From contig NC_067485.1 in assembly GCF_947179515.1 (NCBI RefSeq), positions 74,210,146 to 74,274,145 of the forward strand: a stretch of DNA of 64,000 bases, given 5' to 3'. The translations under genes and the position numbers were made by a program. This document shows positions 18,186 to 29,754 of this stretch, piece after piece (the stretch's first letter is position 1; every line of letters starts with the position of its first letter). Below the pieces are notes generated by a model. The model was not told the DNA's origin. It saw only the letters and a program-made list of their open reading frames with translations, and made no database searches. The stretch is from Apodemus sylvaticus (Eukaryota; Chordata; Mammalia; Rodentia; Muridae).

Positions 18186-18374
18186 CTAGTGGGTGTCTGT
18201 TTCAGACTTACCGAGTCAGAAATCTCCTTTGGAGATGGACAAGCCATATAGCAGCTCTCATCTCTTACCCCTTGATGATGAAGGCAGAGTCAATATCAGC
18301 CTTCAAATTCGAGCCTTCTTTTTGGAGAAATCACATAGGTTTCTGAGAGGCAGGCTGGTAGTGCTTCACAGCTT
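18186..18374 (+). repeat. Local duplicated segment, copy 2
   Basis: Homologous to 16386-16614, 1.8 kb away, same orientation. Similarity starts at 'ctagtggg' and ends at 'cacagctt' in both. On the minus strand a donor-like 'cggtaagtc' occurs within it (absent from copy 1, which reads 'tgctaagtc'). Confidence 0.85.
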
Positions 18375-18644
18375 AAACTCAGTACAAGCATATAGGAGAA
18401 AGTTTTAAATTTTCAAACTCAACTGAACCATGCCCCACACTCCAACTCATATGACTCAGTGACTGTCAACCCTTGAGTTGAATTAAGATAATCAGGAAGA
18501 CTTTGAAAATACTCAGATATAGGCTTTACTCTGAACTACGAAATCACATCCTTCCTTTGATGAAACAGACCAGAATGCTCATTTGAAACAAACTTAGCAT
18601 AAGTGTGTGCTGTGCGTCTTGACATTCATAGCTTCCCATCTAAA
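18375..18644. other. Unassigned sequence
   Basis: Nothing recognised. Confidence 0.45.
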
Positions 18645-19040
18645 GCAATGGTGAGTAGTGCCCCTCACTGCATTCACGCATCTGTGGACCCTCGGAATGT
18701 GGTCTTACTTGACAGTACGGTCTTTACAAAAGATGCTAGTGAGCATGAACTTGTTGAGCTGACTAGGCGTGTGCCTAAGAGTGGGCCTGAAATCCAATGC
18801 CTGGGACACAGAAAAACATGGGCATGCATGGAAGAAAAACATATGAGAGACATATGATAGAGATCAGAATCATAGCAACAGGCCAACAAGTTTTTTGGGT
18901 CACTAGAAACTGGAAAAAAAAACAAAAACAAAGAAGGTGTCTTCTCCAGAGTCTGCAGACAGAGCAATATCCTACAGATATCTTAGATTCTGATGGCTAG
19001 ACTGCAGAACTGTGAAGAACTGGGTATACACTACTATAAG
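18645..19040 (+). mobile_element. MLT1-type MaLR LTR, diverged
   Basis: 'cctcggaatgtggtcttact', 'acggtctttacaaaagatg', 'gtgggcctgaaatccaatg', 'agcaacaggccaacaag' and 'ctgcagaactgtgaagaac' follow MLT1 in order. The two overlapping frames here (18603-18857, 18797-19000) are LTR-derived. Confidence 0.62.
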
Positions 19041-19284
19041 TCATCTAGGTCTTAAGAGGCCTTAGCAAACTGCTACAGTAACTCCTTCATTTTGGGTAGT
19101 ACAGTAAAATACTATAAGGCAATCTCTTTAAATCATAAATCATTAGCATTGACTTCTATGACTTTGGGCTTCCTTTCCTTTTGACCTAAAAATATTCTAA
19201 GATGTCATAACTTGTAAGAAAACCTAAAAGGAAAGTGAACACTGAACCTTTGGCCCTAATTCATCATTCCCCATATTCATCTTT
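19041..19284. other. Unassigned sequence
   Basis: Nothing recognised. Confidence 0.45.
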
Positions 19285-19680
19285 AGTGCAAACTCCGTAG
19301 TGGTTAATCTTTATTATCAGCTTGATTGGCTTGAGAGTCACCAAGGAGACCCACTTCTGACTGTATCTGTGAGAGTGTTTCCAGAGCTGTAAGTAAAGAG
19401 GAAAGGTCCACCATGAATGGGGGCTGCTCTGTCTGGTGGGCTGACATTCCTGACTGAATAGTAGGGGAGATGGGGGAAGAAAGGTGAGCTCTAACATTAA
19501 ACTTGCTCTGCTTCCTGACTGTAGATGCCACGTGACCGCTTTGTTATGGTCCTGCCTCCTCTCTGTTATGGTCTATACTCTCAAGATGTGGTGCAAATAA
19601 GCCCTTCCTTTAAGTTGCATCTTGGCAGGTATTCCATGACAGCGAGGAGAAAAGTAAATGATGTAGCCCCTAAAAACTAA
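19285..19680 (+). mobile_element. Rodent MaLR-like LTR (MT/ORR1 clade, subfamily uncertain)
   Basis: 'tattatcagcttgattggc', 'gtgagagtgtttccagag', 'ttcctgactgtagatgccac', then 'gtgcaaataagcccttcct', the typical R/U5 polyadenylation block of these rodent LTRs. Confidence 0.6.
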
Positions 19681-19749
19681 ATCCCAGTGCTTGTACTTTA
19701 ATCACTTATGTAATTCATATTCCAGGTGAATGAAAGGAAAGAGGAGATA

Positions 19750-19905
19750 TGTGTGGTGGCAGATGCAACATCAGCATTTAGGAGGTAAAGGTATGAGGGT
19801 CAGGATTTCAAGGCTGCCCTCCATTACTTAGCAAGTTTTAGGTCAGACTGAGAGATATAAAACTGTCTCGAGACAAAAAGAAGGCAAAAAAAAAAAAAAA
19901 AAACC
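19750..19905 (+). mobile_element. B1/PB1D-like SINE
   Basis: 'gtgtggtggcagatgcaaca', 'gcatttaggaggtaaag', 'tcaaggctgccctcc' and 'aaaactgtctcgagac', then an A18-type tail at 19888-19905. Old B1-related monomer. Confidence 0.65.
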
Positions 19906-19988
19906 GGAAACAGAAGAATAGGCATGTGCATTAGTCAGACGAATGTTGTCATCATGCCTATGGGAGCCATATTTTTTTTTACCATGAT

Positions 19989-20372
19989 GTCTTAGTCATT
20001 GTCCTGTTGCTGTGAAGAGACACCAGGACCTTGACAACTCTTATAAAAGAAAGCATTTAACTAGGAGGTTTACAGTTGCAGCGGTTTAGTGTATTATCAG
20101 AATGGTGAAAAGTATGGCTACTTGCTGGCAGACACAGTGCAGAAGTAGGTGAATGTTCTACATCTGGATCAACAGGCAACAGGAAGAGAAAGAGACAACT
20201 GGGCTTGAGCATTAAAAGCCAACACCACAGGGACACACTTCCTCCAACAAGGCCACACCTACTTCAACATGGCCACACCTCCTAAGCCATGTCAAGTCAT
20301 CCCCACTCCCTAAAGACCAAACATCCAAATCTGATATGGGTCTAAAGGGCCATTCCTATTCAAGCCACTGCA
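19989..20372 (-). mobile_element. ORR1/MT-clade MaLR LTR
   Basis: 'tgtcttagtcattg', 'gctgtgaagagacaccagga', 'cttataaaagaaagcattta', 'cacacttcctccaacaaggc', 'ccattcctattcaagccact' is the reverse complement of an ORR1/MTD-like LTR from end to end. Solo LTR. Confidence 0.82.
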
Positions 20373-20623
20373 CACAGTGTCAACTAAAGAGCTAATGAAA
20401 GAATAATTGATTTTCTTTTATAAAACCAAGGTGCTAGAATAAAGACTGTGTGTTTCTACAATTTCAAAAATATCAAATTAGAGTATTCTTTGCTAAGACA
20501 AGATACAGAATATCAAGGACAGAAAGACCAACTTGAAACTTCTCGCCTTATAATTCTCATTCCAGTACACTTACCTGTAAATGAAATATTTTGCTAATAC
20601 ACTCTTACTATTTGTGATACAGT

Positions 20624-20782
20624 TCCCCCCTCTCTCTGTCTCTCCCTCTCTCTCTTTCTCTCCCTCTCCCTCTCTCTGTCTGTCTCTCTTTCTTTCTCTC
20701 TGCATGTGTCTGTTTGCCTGCCTGTCTTCCTGCCTGCCTGCCTGCCTGTCTGTCTATCTGTCTGTCTGTTTAGCTCTCTCTG
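20624..20782 (+). repeat. (TC)n / (TGCC)n / (TGTC)n compound simple repeat
   Basis: Polypyrimidine TC-rich segment (20624-20700), then tetranucleotide CCTG/TCTG runs (20715-20775). The minus-strand Arg/Glu/Gln-rich frame comes from this. Confidence 0.95.
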
Positions 20783-20789
20783 AATCCTA

Positions 20790-21164
20790 GTTCTTATTCT
20801 CCAAGTTGATATCATGTCCTATCAAAAAGTTCCAACTGTCAACTTCAAATCTACTACTGGGGGAAGGTCAGCTGTGGGTTTGGTATTAGATTGTAGTACA
20901 AAACTAAGTTTTTGTGGAGTTATTGTACCAGCATGGTTCTCTTTAAAAAGACAAGAGAATTGCAGCTATTCTGGAGGATCATTCCTTTTCCTAGTCTTAG
21001 CAGCTAAGCATCCTAGGTTGGCCACCGTGGGTCTATCTGTAATAAAGCTGCAAGACACTGGACTGCTGGCAGCCAACCTGCCCAGGAGTTCTGGGTCTGG
21101 GTACCCAGGAGGTGCATTCTCTGGAGATCCATCGATATTTATTTATTTAAACAAACTATGGGTT
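20790..21164 (+). other. Unassigned sequence with a 118-codon open frame
   Basis: Frame 20814-21170 (starts MSYQKVPTVNFK) has no domain I recognise, no codon bias that I can judge, and ends in AT-rich SINE-adjacent DNA. It is probably a chance ORF, recorded because it does not overlap an identified repeat. Confidence 0.3.
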
Positions 21165-21310
21165 GGATAAATGACTCACTGGATAAAGTGCTTGTCAAAC
21201 AAACACGAAGAGTGGAAGTCAGATCCCTGCAGTCTATGTAAGTTCAGAGACCACAGCACACGCCTCTAGGACTGCTGCATGGGATAGAGGATGGAGACAA
21301 GAGAAACCTC
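21165..21310 (+). mobile_element. B4/RSINE1-like SINE, partial
   Basis: 'gactcactggataaagtgct', 'agatccctgcagtctatgta', 'cacacgcctctaggac' resemble the ID-like head plus B1-like part of B4/RSINE1. Confidence 0.55.
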
Positions 21311-21966
21311 AGACTTTGACTATGTCTGAATTTTTTCTGATAAAAGGTCTTTGAAAACCATTCAGTCCTAAAACATCTCTTTCTGCTTAGCTTGGATAGT
21401 GTATCCTAGCTTTGAAATCCTGAAGACTTTAAAGGTTATCAATTGATCCTCCAATTACTATCTGAAAAACAGAAAAAAAAAATGAGAAATAAAACTCTAT
21501 ATGATAAAAACAAAGCAAGTAAACAAACAGAAATCCCTCTGTCTGGAGCCTTTATTAATTCTGCATTTGTGTGCTGACACAGCAATGCATGCCCAGCCAT
21601 TTTCCCCCTCTTCCTCCTTGCCTGTGCTTTTTCTTCTCATTATGTGTGTGGCTAACTGGCAAAGTATTTAAAGGCAAGCGTATTGACTAAAATACCTGTT
21701 TTAGAAATCCACCATTGTATATCCAAAGAATTTTGTACATATTTTCGATATATTTCAATTGATGTAATTATATAAACAATGTGTAGTTAGGAAAGACTCA
21801 CAATAAGCCCATTTTCTTTTTCCTCAGGGCAAAAAAAAAAACCCTGACTCTTAAAATGCTCAACTAGATTTCCATCCTTATTTTGAAGACAGAATCTAAA
21901 GTATGATGAATACTTACAGAAGCTAACAACTTTACAAAAAATGCTTCACATAATGTATCCATTTAA
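21311..21966. other. Unassigned AT-rich sequence
   Basis: No gene or recognised repeat over about 650 bp. Confidence 0.5.
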
Positions 21967-21977
21967 TCATCCAAGTG
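21967..21977 (+). repeat. 11-bp TSD, left, of B2
   Basis: 'tcatccaagtg' is repeated exactly at 22166-22176. Confidence 0.88.
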
Positions 21978-22165
21978 GGACTGGTGAGATGGCTCAGTGG
22001 TTAAGAGCACTGACTGCTCTTCCAAAGGTCTTGAGCTCAATTCCCAGCAACCACATGGTGGCTCACAACCACCTGTAATGTGATCTGACACCCTTTTCTG
22101 GTGCATCTGGAGACAACTACAGTATACTCATATACATAAAATAGATAAATATTTTTTTAAAAATT
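21978..22165 (+). mobile_element. B2 SINE
   Basis: tRNA-derived B2: 'ggactggtgagatggctcag' head with A-box, 'gagctcaattcccagcaacc' B-box region, 'acatggtggctcacaaccac' body, and a tail with an AATAAA-like 'gataaat'. 11-bp TSDs flank it. Close to consensus, hence a fairly young insertion. Confidence 0.97.
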
Positions 22166-22176
22166 TCATCCAAGTG
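22166..22176 (+). repeat. 11-bp TSD, right, of B2
   Basis: Exact copy of 21967-21977. Confidence 0.88.
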
Positions 22177-22199
22177 TTCTGTGAAGAGGTTAGCTACTC

Positions 22200-22330
22200 T
22201 CAGAATCTACAGGTTGGAAAATTGAGGCACAGTGACAAGGATTTATGGCTTTCTCAAGATCACAATGCTGATGATGTCAGTATCACATTCAAGTCAGACT
22301 GATGTTGAAGTGAGTCCTTTCACTAACCCA
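22200..22330 (-). mobile_element. MIR SINE
   Basis: 'acaggttggaaaattgaggc', 'acagtgacaaggatttatgg', 'ctcaagatcacaatgctga' is the minus-strand MIR core. Confidence 0.68.
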
Positions 22331-23242
22331 TCCTCTCCTAGTTCAGGTGGAGACTGCAAAGCAGAGCTTATAACTGGGACCAACTTGATAAAACACATAA
22401 GAATGTGATATCAATGACAAACACCTATTGGGTATTTAATCCACCAAGCACACTGTCAATTGCTTCTTATGTGGTGCCCAGTCTCCTCTTCCTAAAATCC
22501 TAGAGACCTTATTGTAATAATAATACCTGTTCTTTTCTTAAATGTTACCGCATCATGGTTCTACTGTACCAATGTATAGCCAATATATAGATGTGTTAAT
22601 ATTATATCAGACATAAACATCAGGTGACCATTTAAACATGAGAGGCAAGGGAAGCTTGTCATTTGCAATGGATTTGTGACCCAGTTTACTTCAGCTAGGA
22701 AATAGGCTAACATGAATAATAAAATTATTTAAATTAGAAATGGGGTGAATCTAAAATCCTAAGCAGACTCCTCTCCAGGCTCAGGTCATAGCAACATAAC
22801 TAAATGCCTTGAGAAAGTTGGCCAGCTATGGTGTTTACCTATACAAATAGTTTAGACAGATGAAATCAGCCAGTCCAACAAATTTTGTGGCAAATCTGAG
22901 ATGAAGAGATGGATTGTGGACATTTGTCACTGAGTTTCTACATAAAAGCAGTGGCTGGTGGGGCATGGACCTATGACATCTTTGGTTATCACTGTCTAGT
23001 CTGCCATGAACAACTGAAGAAACTTAAAGACCAAAAGGAACACTGCTGTCTCCCAGTCTACAATAAATGAAGGAATTTATATTTTTAAATAAAAGTGGTA
23101 AGATAAACCTGAGAGTTACCAGGTAGTGGTTAATAAATACACGGGAGCTTCAGCAACACTGTAGGTACAAGGACAAGGTTAGGGTCTCCAGGACAAGAGA
23201 AGAATTTGGTAAACTGAAAAAAAAAGAACAGAAGTGTTAGTT
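22331..23242. other. Unassigned unique sequence
   Basis: About 900 bp, AT-rich, no supported gene or repeat. Confidence 0.5.
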
Positions 23243-23412
23243 CGGCTTTTATTTTATTTTATTTTGATTTGTTTTGAGATGGTGTCTCTCTATGCAGCCC
23301 TAGATATCCTGGAACTTCCTATGTAGACCAGGCTGGCCTTAACTCACAAGAGACCCATGTACCTCTGCTTCCCAAATGCTGGGGGAAAAGGCATGCATCA
23401 CAATACTCAGCT
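23243..23412 (-). mobile_element. B1 SINE
   Basis: Reverse-strand B1: T-rich tail (23243-23270), 'gagatggtgtctctctatg', 'ctatgtagaccaggctggcc', 'tgcttcccaaatgctggg', 'gcatgcatcacaatactc'. Older than the copy at 9046. Confidence 0.92.
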
Positions 23413-24957
23413 CTGATTTTGTTTATAGGGATGAAAAGTGGTCATTAGAAAGAAGCTTTTGTTTTATAAGTCTTCTGACCTTTCCGGTTGACTGAAGCCA
23501 TAGAAGAAGAAATCCCGAGTTGTCAGAGCAATATAAAGAGATGTGTAGGACATCAGTAGATAGTCCCCAAGACACCCAACAGCTGGAAGAATCCAGCTTC
23601 CAGGCTTCTGACACTTACCATCCACATCTACCACATCTTCTGCATTGACAGTTTCCTAATAGCTCATCCTGCTGTTGCATGTCCCCAATGAAATTATTGG
23701 ACATTCATAAGCCAATGTTCATATCAACTTTCTTTACTCTCAATAAAGAGTTCTGTCTCTCCTGTATTGCTTTTCGCATTGTGGTTTATACAAACCCTTC
23801 ATCAGTGGACTTATCATTTTGTCTTCTTCAGGATGTGTACTGGTATGGTCTGTTAGTGCATCAATGCCCAGGAACATGGCTACAACTGAAGTCTTGAACC
23901 CTTAGTGTTAAAGACAATACTAACAATATAAAGTCTTCATCTCCTCAAGGGGTATCAACACACCCCACTAATCCTCACACTTTATAACAATGTAAATCAG
24001 AGAGCTGATTAACTGCAAACATGAGCTAAATGTTGATGAATTATTTTTTTTCTATTGTGTTTGGCTGGGTTCTAGCCTGCAGCTGTAATGTTTACCACTG
24101 TTATCTGATATTGACTATATTGTCAACCCAAAACTTCTAACCTCTAGATTATGGAAAATGACCAGTAAAACTTACAAGGAAGGAGTCGTCTGTCATCAGC
24201 TCAATGGCGATAAACATACCCTGAAACCCTCATTAACCACCTCCCCAGTTTTCAAGAGCTTGTAAAATTTGTCTTCTTTGTAACTCAAAAAGAATGTTAT
24301 TTTTCTCTGAATCAGCTCCTACATCATCCAATTTACTCTTCAGAGTAAATAGCCATCTTTAATGCATGTGAGCTAAAAAATATTAAATATGCATATATTC
24401 ATGCTGTGACACTGGGCCCTTTCAGTCTCTCAAAATAATGAAATAAATAATAAATGATCCATCTCATTGAAGAGTTAGTTATAGGCCTATCATGAAAATT
24501 TCTGCTTTTTGAGTTTAACAATATTGGAATATTTGCACATAAATTATTAAAGGTCTCTTGGTCAGAAATGTCAGTGTCTCTTTCCTGGAAGTAACATTTT
24601 TTTTTTCTAGAATAAAAGGTAGACAGGAGAATAATAGACAATAGGAAAAGAGTAGATTAGGTTCACTGAGGTCAAAGGTTCCAAAGTTCAAATAAATGCT
24701 TCATAAATGAGTGCTTTTGTAGATGTGTTCAAATATTTATAGATTAAAAAGTAAGACTCATAAGATAGTAAAGGTGCTTTTTCACAAGCCAGATAAACTG
24801 AGGTCACTTCCTGGAAGCCAGGCAAGGGTACGAGAAAACCATCTCCACACTCAGGCTGTGACACATGTGCCCACCCTTACAATGTGCCTACACAACACTA
24901 GTACTAAATTGTAAACATTAAAATATTATGGGCAGATGTAAAAGAAACTTAGAGTTG
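23413..24957. other. Unassigned unique sequence
   Basis: About 1.5 kb without recognised repeats or genes. Short frames show no domain. An A/T-rich stretch occurs around 24360-24620. Confidence 0.5.
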
Positions 24958-25400
24958 TTGTTTCATTTCTACTACTGTGATAAAATTCTCTAACAAAAGC
25001 CAGCTCAGGGAAGGGAGGGTTTAGTGGGCTTATAATTCCAGTTTAGAGTTTACTGATTCAGGGAAGCCAAGGGTGTGGGAAGCCTGAAACTGCTGGTCAC
25101 ACCATCAGAGAAGTCTCAGAGGCAGGACCTCATCACACCACGTCCACAGCCATGAATGCACACGGTGGCTTCTTGCTCACTCAATGCTAAGCTAACCCTC
25201 TCTTCTTTTATACAGTTCAGGGTCCAAAGCACCAGTGGGGTGCCTCCCACAGCCTTCACAAATCAATTAACAGTCAAGACAGTCTCCCACAGACATGACC
25301 AGCTGCAGCTTGACACTGATAATTCATGAACTGAAAAAAGTCATCAAGCTTCTAGGCGATTCTAGGTTGTGTTAGGCTGGCTGCTTAAACTAACCATCAC
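24958..25400 (-). mobile_element. Rodent LTR-like interspersed repeat (family uncertain)
   Basis: 'tactactgtgataaaattct', 'agccagctcagggaaggg', 'gtcctcccacagacatgac'-like blocks and 'aggcgattctaggttgtg' end 'aaactaaccatcac', following a common murine mid-repetitive element of MaLR-like type. Confidence 0.6.
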
Positions 25401-25921
25401 AGATTATGGAATACGTAAAGGGACAGGCTTGGTTCAAGAGCATCTTGGTAGTAAAATGATGGACGGAGGAAAGATGATAATCCTGACATCATGGACAGAT
25501 GAAAATTTGCTCTGTCTACGATGATCTTAAAGGCCGATTGCCATCCATCTGATCTGGTTTCTGAAAGATTACTGTGTGAAAACATTGCCTAACATGTATA
25601 TTGACTTGGCAGATTGCTGATAGTGAGGAACACGATACCCACTTTAAGGACATCTTAATATCTACTGTGAGCCCATATCAAACAGTGAAGAAACCAGAGC
25701 AGGGATGCATAGGAGGTCTAGATGGAGGAATACCATGAGTTCAGAGAGGAGAGACAAGATACGTGACTTAAGGCGATAGCCAGGACTAGAGCTGACATTT
25801 GAAAGCTGGGATATGCTTTGTGGGGGAGAGAAAGGAAACTTTTTATCTTGATTATAATTTTGAAAGATAGAAAATAAAATTTAGCATCTTAACCATTGTA
25901 AGAGTTTGTAATGGAACAGTA
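25401..25921. other. Unassigned sequence
   Basis: No gene or recognised repeat. Confidence 0.5.
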
Positions 25922-26033
25922 GAGGGTAATGCAGGAGGATCACTGTTGATTCAAGGACAACCTGAACTACATAGGAAATTTTTGCACAGCCTGGGCTATG
26001 GAAAGAGACCTTGTCTTAAAAACACAGAAAGTC
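25922..26033 (+). mobile_element. B1/B4-like SINE fragment
   Basis: 'aatgcaggaggatcactg', 'tcaaggacaacctgaactac', 'gcctgggctatggaaagaga', 'ccttgtcttaaaaac' correspond to the 3' half of a B1-type element. Confidence 0.65.
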
Positions 26034-26075
26034 AATAATAAATAAATAAATAATAAATAAATAAATAAATAAATA
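26034..26075 (+). repeat. (AAAT)n microsatellite
   Basis: AATA/AAAT tetranucleotide run grown from the tail of the preceding SINE. Confidence 0.92.
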
Positions 26076-26349
26076 CAAATAAGTGACTGGCATAGCCCAG
26101 ATTTGATATGGAATACCATTCAGAAGATAAGGAATAAGGAAGCCAGCCAGAGACCTGAAGACAACCATGCCACACATTTCGTGTGGGGAAAGATACCCAC
26201 AGATCACAGAGATAATGGGGACACTCATCTTTGGGGGCTCAACAAAGCACCAGGCAAAAAGTCTGTTCAACGGTCAGTATCCTCCAAAGTTCATTCACAA
26301 ATATGAACTGATGATAATGACTTTGGGTCCCAGAGGCAGGCCAGCAAGA

Positions 26350-26525
26350 CAGCAGAAACAAAACAGGCGGTTGATGCCAAGCCTGACTCCCGGAGTTCAA
26401 TTCCCGGGATCCACATGGTTAGAAAAAAACCAAATTCTTACAAATTATCCTCCATCCTCCACATGCACACCATGGCTCGAGAACATATACACATGTAAAA
26501 CCAAACAAATAAATGCAATTTAATT
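26350..26525 (+). mobile_element. tRNA-derived rodent SINE (B2/B3 or ID-related)
   Basis: 'tgccaagcctgactcccgga', 'gttcaattcccgggatccac', 'atggttagaaa', 'ccatggctcgagaacata' and a tail with 'caaataaatgcaat'. tRNA-like B-box is visible. Subfamily uncertain. Confidence 0.68.
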
Positions 26526-27321
26526 TTTAATAGGGAGAAGGAAGGACTCTCAAAAATCATTACAAAATTATGGGAGTACCACCACTTTTGCAAGAAGATA
26601 AGGAGAGGACTCCTGGTTAGAAGGCAAATATTACTCAGGAGAAATAAAGATGGAGAAGAGATCTGACTAAAAGTAAAGTTTCTTTTGTCTCTTGAATTAG
26701 ACCTGTTGACACATTCTTCTATTTACCTTGTTGATCTATTGCTTCACCAAGAACCCTCCCCCCCATACAACCTTTGTGAAAATCTCATTGGTTGGTGACA
26801 TTTCCCAGTAGGATACCAGGAATCAGAGAACTCAACTATTGAATTCTCCATGTACCTTTTGCCTTACACAGGACAATTTCAAAGAACTCAAGCACAAAAG
26901 AGAGGCCTCAGGTTAACCTTAAGTTTGAAGTGAACAAAAACCAAGAAGCCCTCCAACTGGTTATCTTCCCCAGCATGGTTAAGCACAGAGATTAAGTAAG
27001 AAGGAAAGGAAGAAGAGAACCATGGGAAAGCTGGCCCCACCCCTCACTAGCAACCCCATGGCTCTCCTCAGTTGATGGCTTTGGGCATAGATAAAGGTAG
27101 AGAAAGACATATCCTCCCTGAGCAGAGAGCTGGTCACTGGATTCTGACCATGCTTCAGTGAGTATATGGACAGCACAAAATGGTCTTACTTTGTTGTTTT
27201 ATTTATTTATTATTTTTGGCAGAAGTTGGGGAGTGTTGTGGTGGTGGGGGTGTCATGGAGGAGGGTGAGCAGGCATGGGAAGACTGGGTGATGATCATGA
27301 TTATGGACCATATAATTAAGT

Positions 27322-27323
<2 letters not shown>
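26526..27323. other. Unassigned unique sequence
   Basis: About 800 bp; no gene or recognised repeat. Confidence 0.5.
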
Positions 27324-27371
<48 letters not shown>

Positions 27372-27419
27372 GATATATGATAGATAGATAGATATAGATC
27401 AATAGATAGATAGATAGAT

Positions 27420-27462
<43 letters not shown>

Positions 27463-27505
27463 TTAGATGGATGGACAGATTGATGGATGGACAGACAGGT
27501 AATTG
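27324..27505 (+). repeat. (GATA)n microsatellite, compound with GATG/GACA
   Basis: Several GATA blocks separated by 'gatgatatatgat' and 'gatcaatag' interruptions, ending in GATG/GACA units (about 27465-27500). The serine/isoleucine/tyrosine-rich minus-strand frames derive from it. Confidence 0.97.
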
Positions 27506-27509
27506 AAAG

Positions 27510-27640
27510 CCACCTGGAACACAGCCAGGAATGTAACCAGCAGGTGGCCTGGGCTTGAATCCCAGCTTCCAACCTAATCTTCCCAATTCTTGTCAGTAAC
27601 TTCCCCACTTGGCCTTCATGCCCAATCTGAGAGCTGTGCA
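27510..27640 (+). mobile_element. Possible MIR fragment
   Basis: 'gtggcctgggcttgaatccc' and 'agcttccaacctaatcttcc' resemble the MIR core. Weak. Confidence 0.35.
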
Positions 27641-27756
27641 TCACAATCTAAGTGCTGACTCGTAATCCTTGTGCAAACTGTATTTGCAGTTCTTCTGAGT
27701 AGAACCCACCTGAGCACTTCAGAGGAACAATCCTTGAACTCTTCCTTTGATTGGAT

Positions 27757-28387
27757 GCTCATTCCCAATCTCCCTGTAGGGACCAGAGGTTAGAGGCAAA
27801 ATGTGGAGCAGAGACTGAAGGAAAGACCATTTGGAGATGGGGATCCATCCCATATACAGTCACCAAACCCAGACACTATTGTGGATGCCAACAAGCGCTT
27901 GCTGACAGGAGCCTGATACAGCTGTCTCCTGAGAGGCTCTGCCAGTACCTGACAAATACAGAGGGGGACGCTCTCAGCCAACCATTGAACTGAGCACAAG
28001 GTTCCTGATGGGGGAGCTAGAGAAAGGACCCAAGGAGCTGAAGAGGTTTGCAGACCCATAGGAAGAACAACAAAAGGAACCAATCAGCACCCCCCAGAGC
28101 TCCTAGGGACTAAACCACCAACCAAAGAGTACATGTAGAGGGACCCATGGCTCCAGCCACATATGTAGCAAAGGATAGCCTTCTTGAACATCAAAGAGAG
28201 AAGAAGCCCTTGGACCCTTGAAGGCTCATTGCCCCAGGGTAGGGGAATGCTAGGTCAGGGAAGCAGCAGTGGGTGGGTTAGGGAACGGGGGAGGGGGGAG
28301 GGGATAGGGGATTTTTTGGAGGGGAACCAAGGAAAGGGGATAACATTTGAAATGTAAATTAAATATCTAATAAAAGAAAAGAAAAAC
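27757..28387 (+). mobile_element. L1 3' end, 5'-truncated
   Basis: L1 3' UTR in order: 'ggagcagagactgaagg', 'gggatccatcccatatacag', 'gatacagctgtctcctgaga', 'actaaaccaccaaccaaaga', a G-rich tract (28240-28325), 'aacatttgaaatgtaaatt' and an A-rich tail after AATAAA-like 'ctaataaaag'. Well preserved, so a relatively recent 5'-truncated insertion. Confidence 0.93.
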
Positions 28388-29754
28388 CTCCCTTTATTCT
28401 CCGTTCACACGTTCAGTGGACTTGGAAGTTTGCTAACATGAGCAATACTCTACTTCCTAGTACTACAAACAAAACAAGACTACACCCGTGACCTGTTCTC
28501 AAGGTGAAGGCAGTTTCAGTGACCTCTGCTGGACATGAATATTTTCAGAGCTCCGCTTGCCTTTTCGGATGTTGGAACAGGAAGCACAAGGATTACTTCC
28601 TAAAGAACTTAAAAACACTCTCAACTACCCAGACAGATAAACAACTCCTTCACCCAGGACCAGCAGGCTGCCGCAGAGACAGATGTGGGCAGAGCTGGAC
28701 AGACATTGGTCCTCACTGCTGTTTCAGAACGGAAGTGTCCTCTTTCCTCACACCCCAGGACACAGACACCCCAGGACACAGACGCGCCCCCCCCCCCCCT
28801 CGCAAAAGGGTAACCTGTATTCAATTCACACACGAAAAGTAGATAGGACCTGGGAAAGGATTCTCTTTAACAATCTTTCTGAGGTTGCTTTTTATCCAGT
28901 TGCTTAACGATTAATTAGAGGACGGGCATTGTAGTTACAGGAAGTAGTTGGAAAACCAGAGAGTAAAAGCATGTTCCTATTTGTGGAAATAGAACAAGCT
29001 TTGATAGCCTGGGTTCCAGAAAGCTCGGTGAACCTGATTTTCCCTCCTAAGACACTTGTGTGCAATAATTGAGAGGGCTGAAGGGCTGTGAACAACTTCC
29101 CCTTTTGTCACTTACTTGGGAGAAAGGTGACAATATTTTTTTTAAAAAATACATTTTCCAAAATAAACGTTTACAGGCAGATGTGTTTGAGATGGACAGC
29201 AAACTCTTGATCTTTTCAAGATCAGAACATAGGAACGTTGCTTCCGTAGCCTCACAATCCACCCTTTAAATATTAACACAAGCCACAAAGCTGAAGGAAC
29301 AAAGTCTCAGTAGCAAAATATTTCCGGCTACTTCTGGCAAGCACATTTCGGATGCATCTGATGCCACCCTCAAAATATTGACTTTATGTTTTGGTGGATA
29401 TCAGGATTTATTGTCCCTTGAGGTAAATATTGACCTCTGTGTTGCCACAGTCAATATTTACTGTGCTTCTCACTTCCATAAATCTTTCTCTGCACCCGAA
29501 TGAGAATTTCGGCCTGCCATGACTAAGCGAGCTGTGCAGAAAGAGGAGTTTCCAAGGAGGAGATACAAGACCCGCATAACTCTCATGGTGTTTTATGCAA
29601 GAGGGGTCCTGACTACTAAGTAAGAGTTTAAAATCCAGTATTGCCCTGTTCTATCTCCTAAGCTCTGTGTCAGTTAAATCCAATTCCCTGACATCAACAG
29701 AACTTCAACATGAAAAACTGTTTTAGGGTTTGTTGTTAAAATGTTTTTCTTCTG
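28388..29754. other. Low-repeat sequence with CpGs and an AATATTGAC cluster
   Basis: About 1.4 kb without recognised transposons. Contains a C13 run (28787-28799) and, at 29371-29461, three AATATTGAC-type motifs, two of them in inverted orientation. No coding exon supported. A candidate regulatory segment. Confidence 0.5.
29423..29461. promoter_or_regulatory. Inverted pair of GTAAATATTGAC motifs
   Basis: 'gtaaatattgac' (29423-29434) and its exact reverse complement 'gtcaatatttac' (29450-29461), separated by 15 bp. Each contains a forkhead-like GTAAATA. A further 'aatattgac' lies at about 29374-29382. The regulatory role is inferred. Confidence 0.4.

Noticed and set aside
18186..18374. Coding exon with a splice donor on the minus strand
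   Set aside because: The GGTAAG is absent from the sister copy, no acceptor or second exon was found, and the encoded peptide is not recognised.
18645..19000. Possible processed pseudogene (84-codon frame MCAVRLDIHS...)
   Set aside because: The DNA follows MLT1 LTR blocks in order, which explains it.
27203..27644. Ser/Ile/Tyr-rich 127-codon frame
   Set aside because: Antisense translation of the GATA array.
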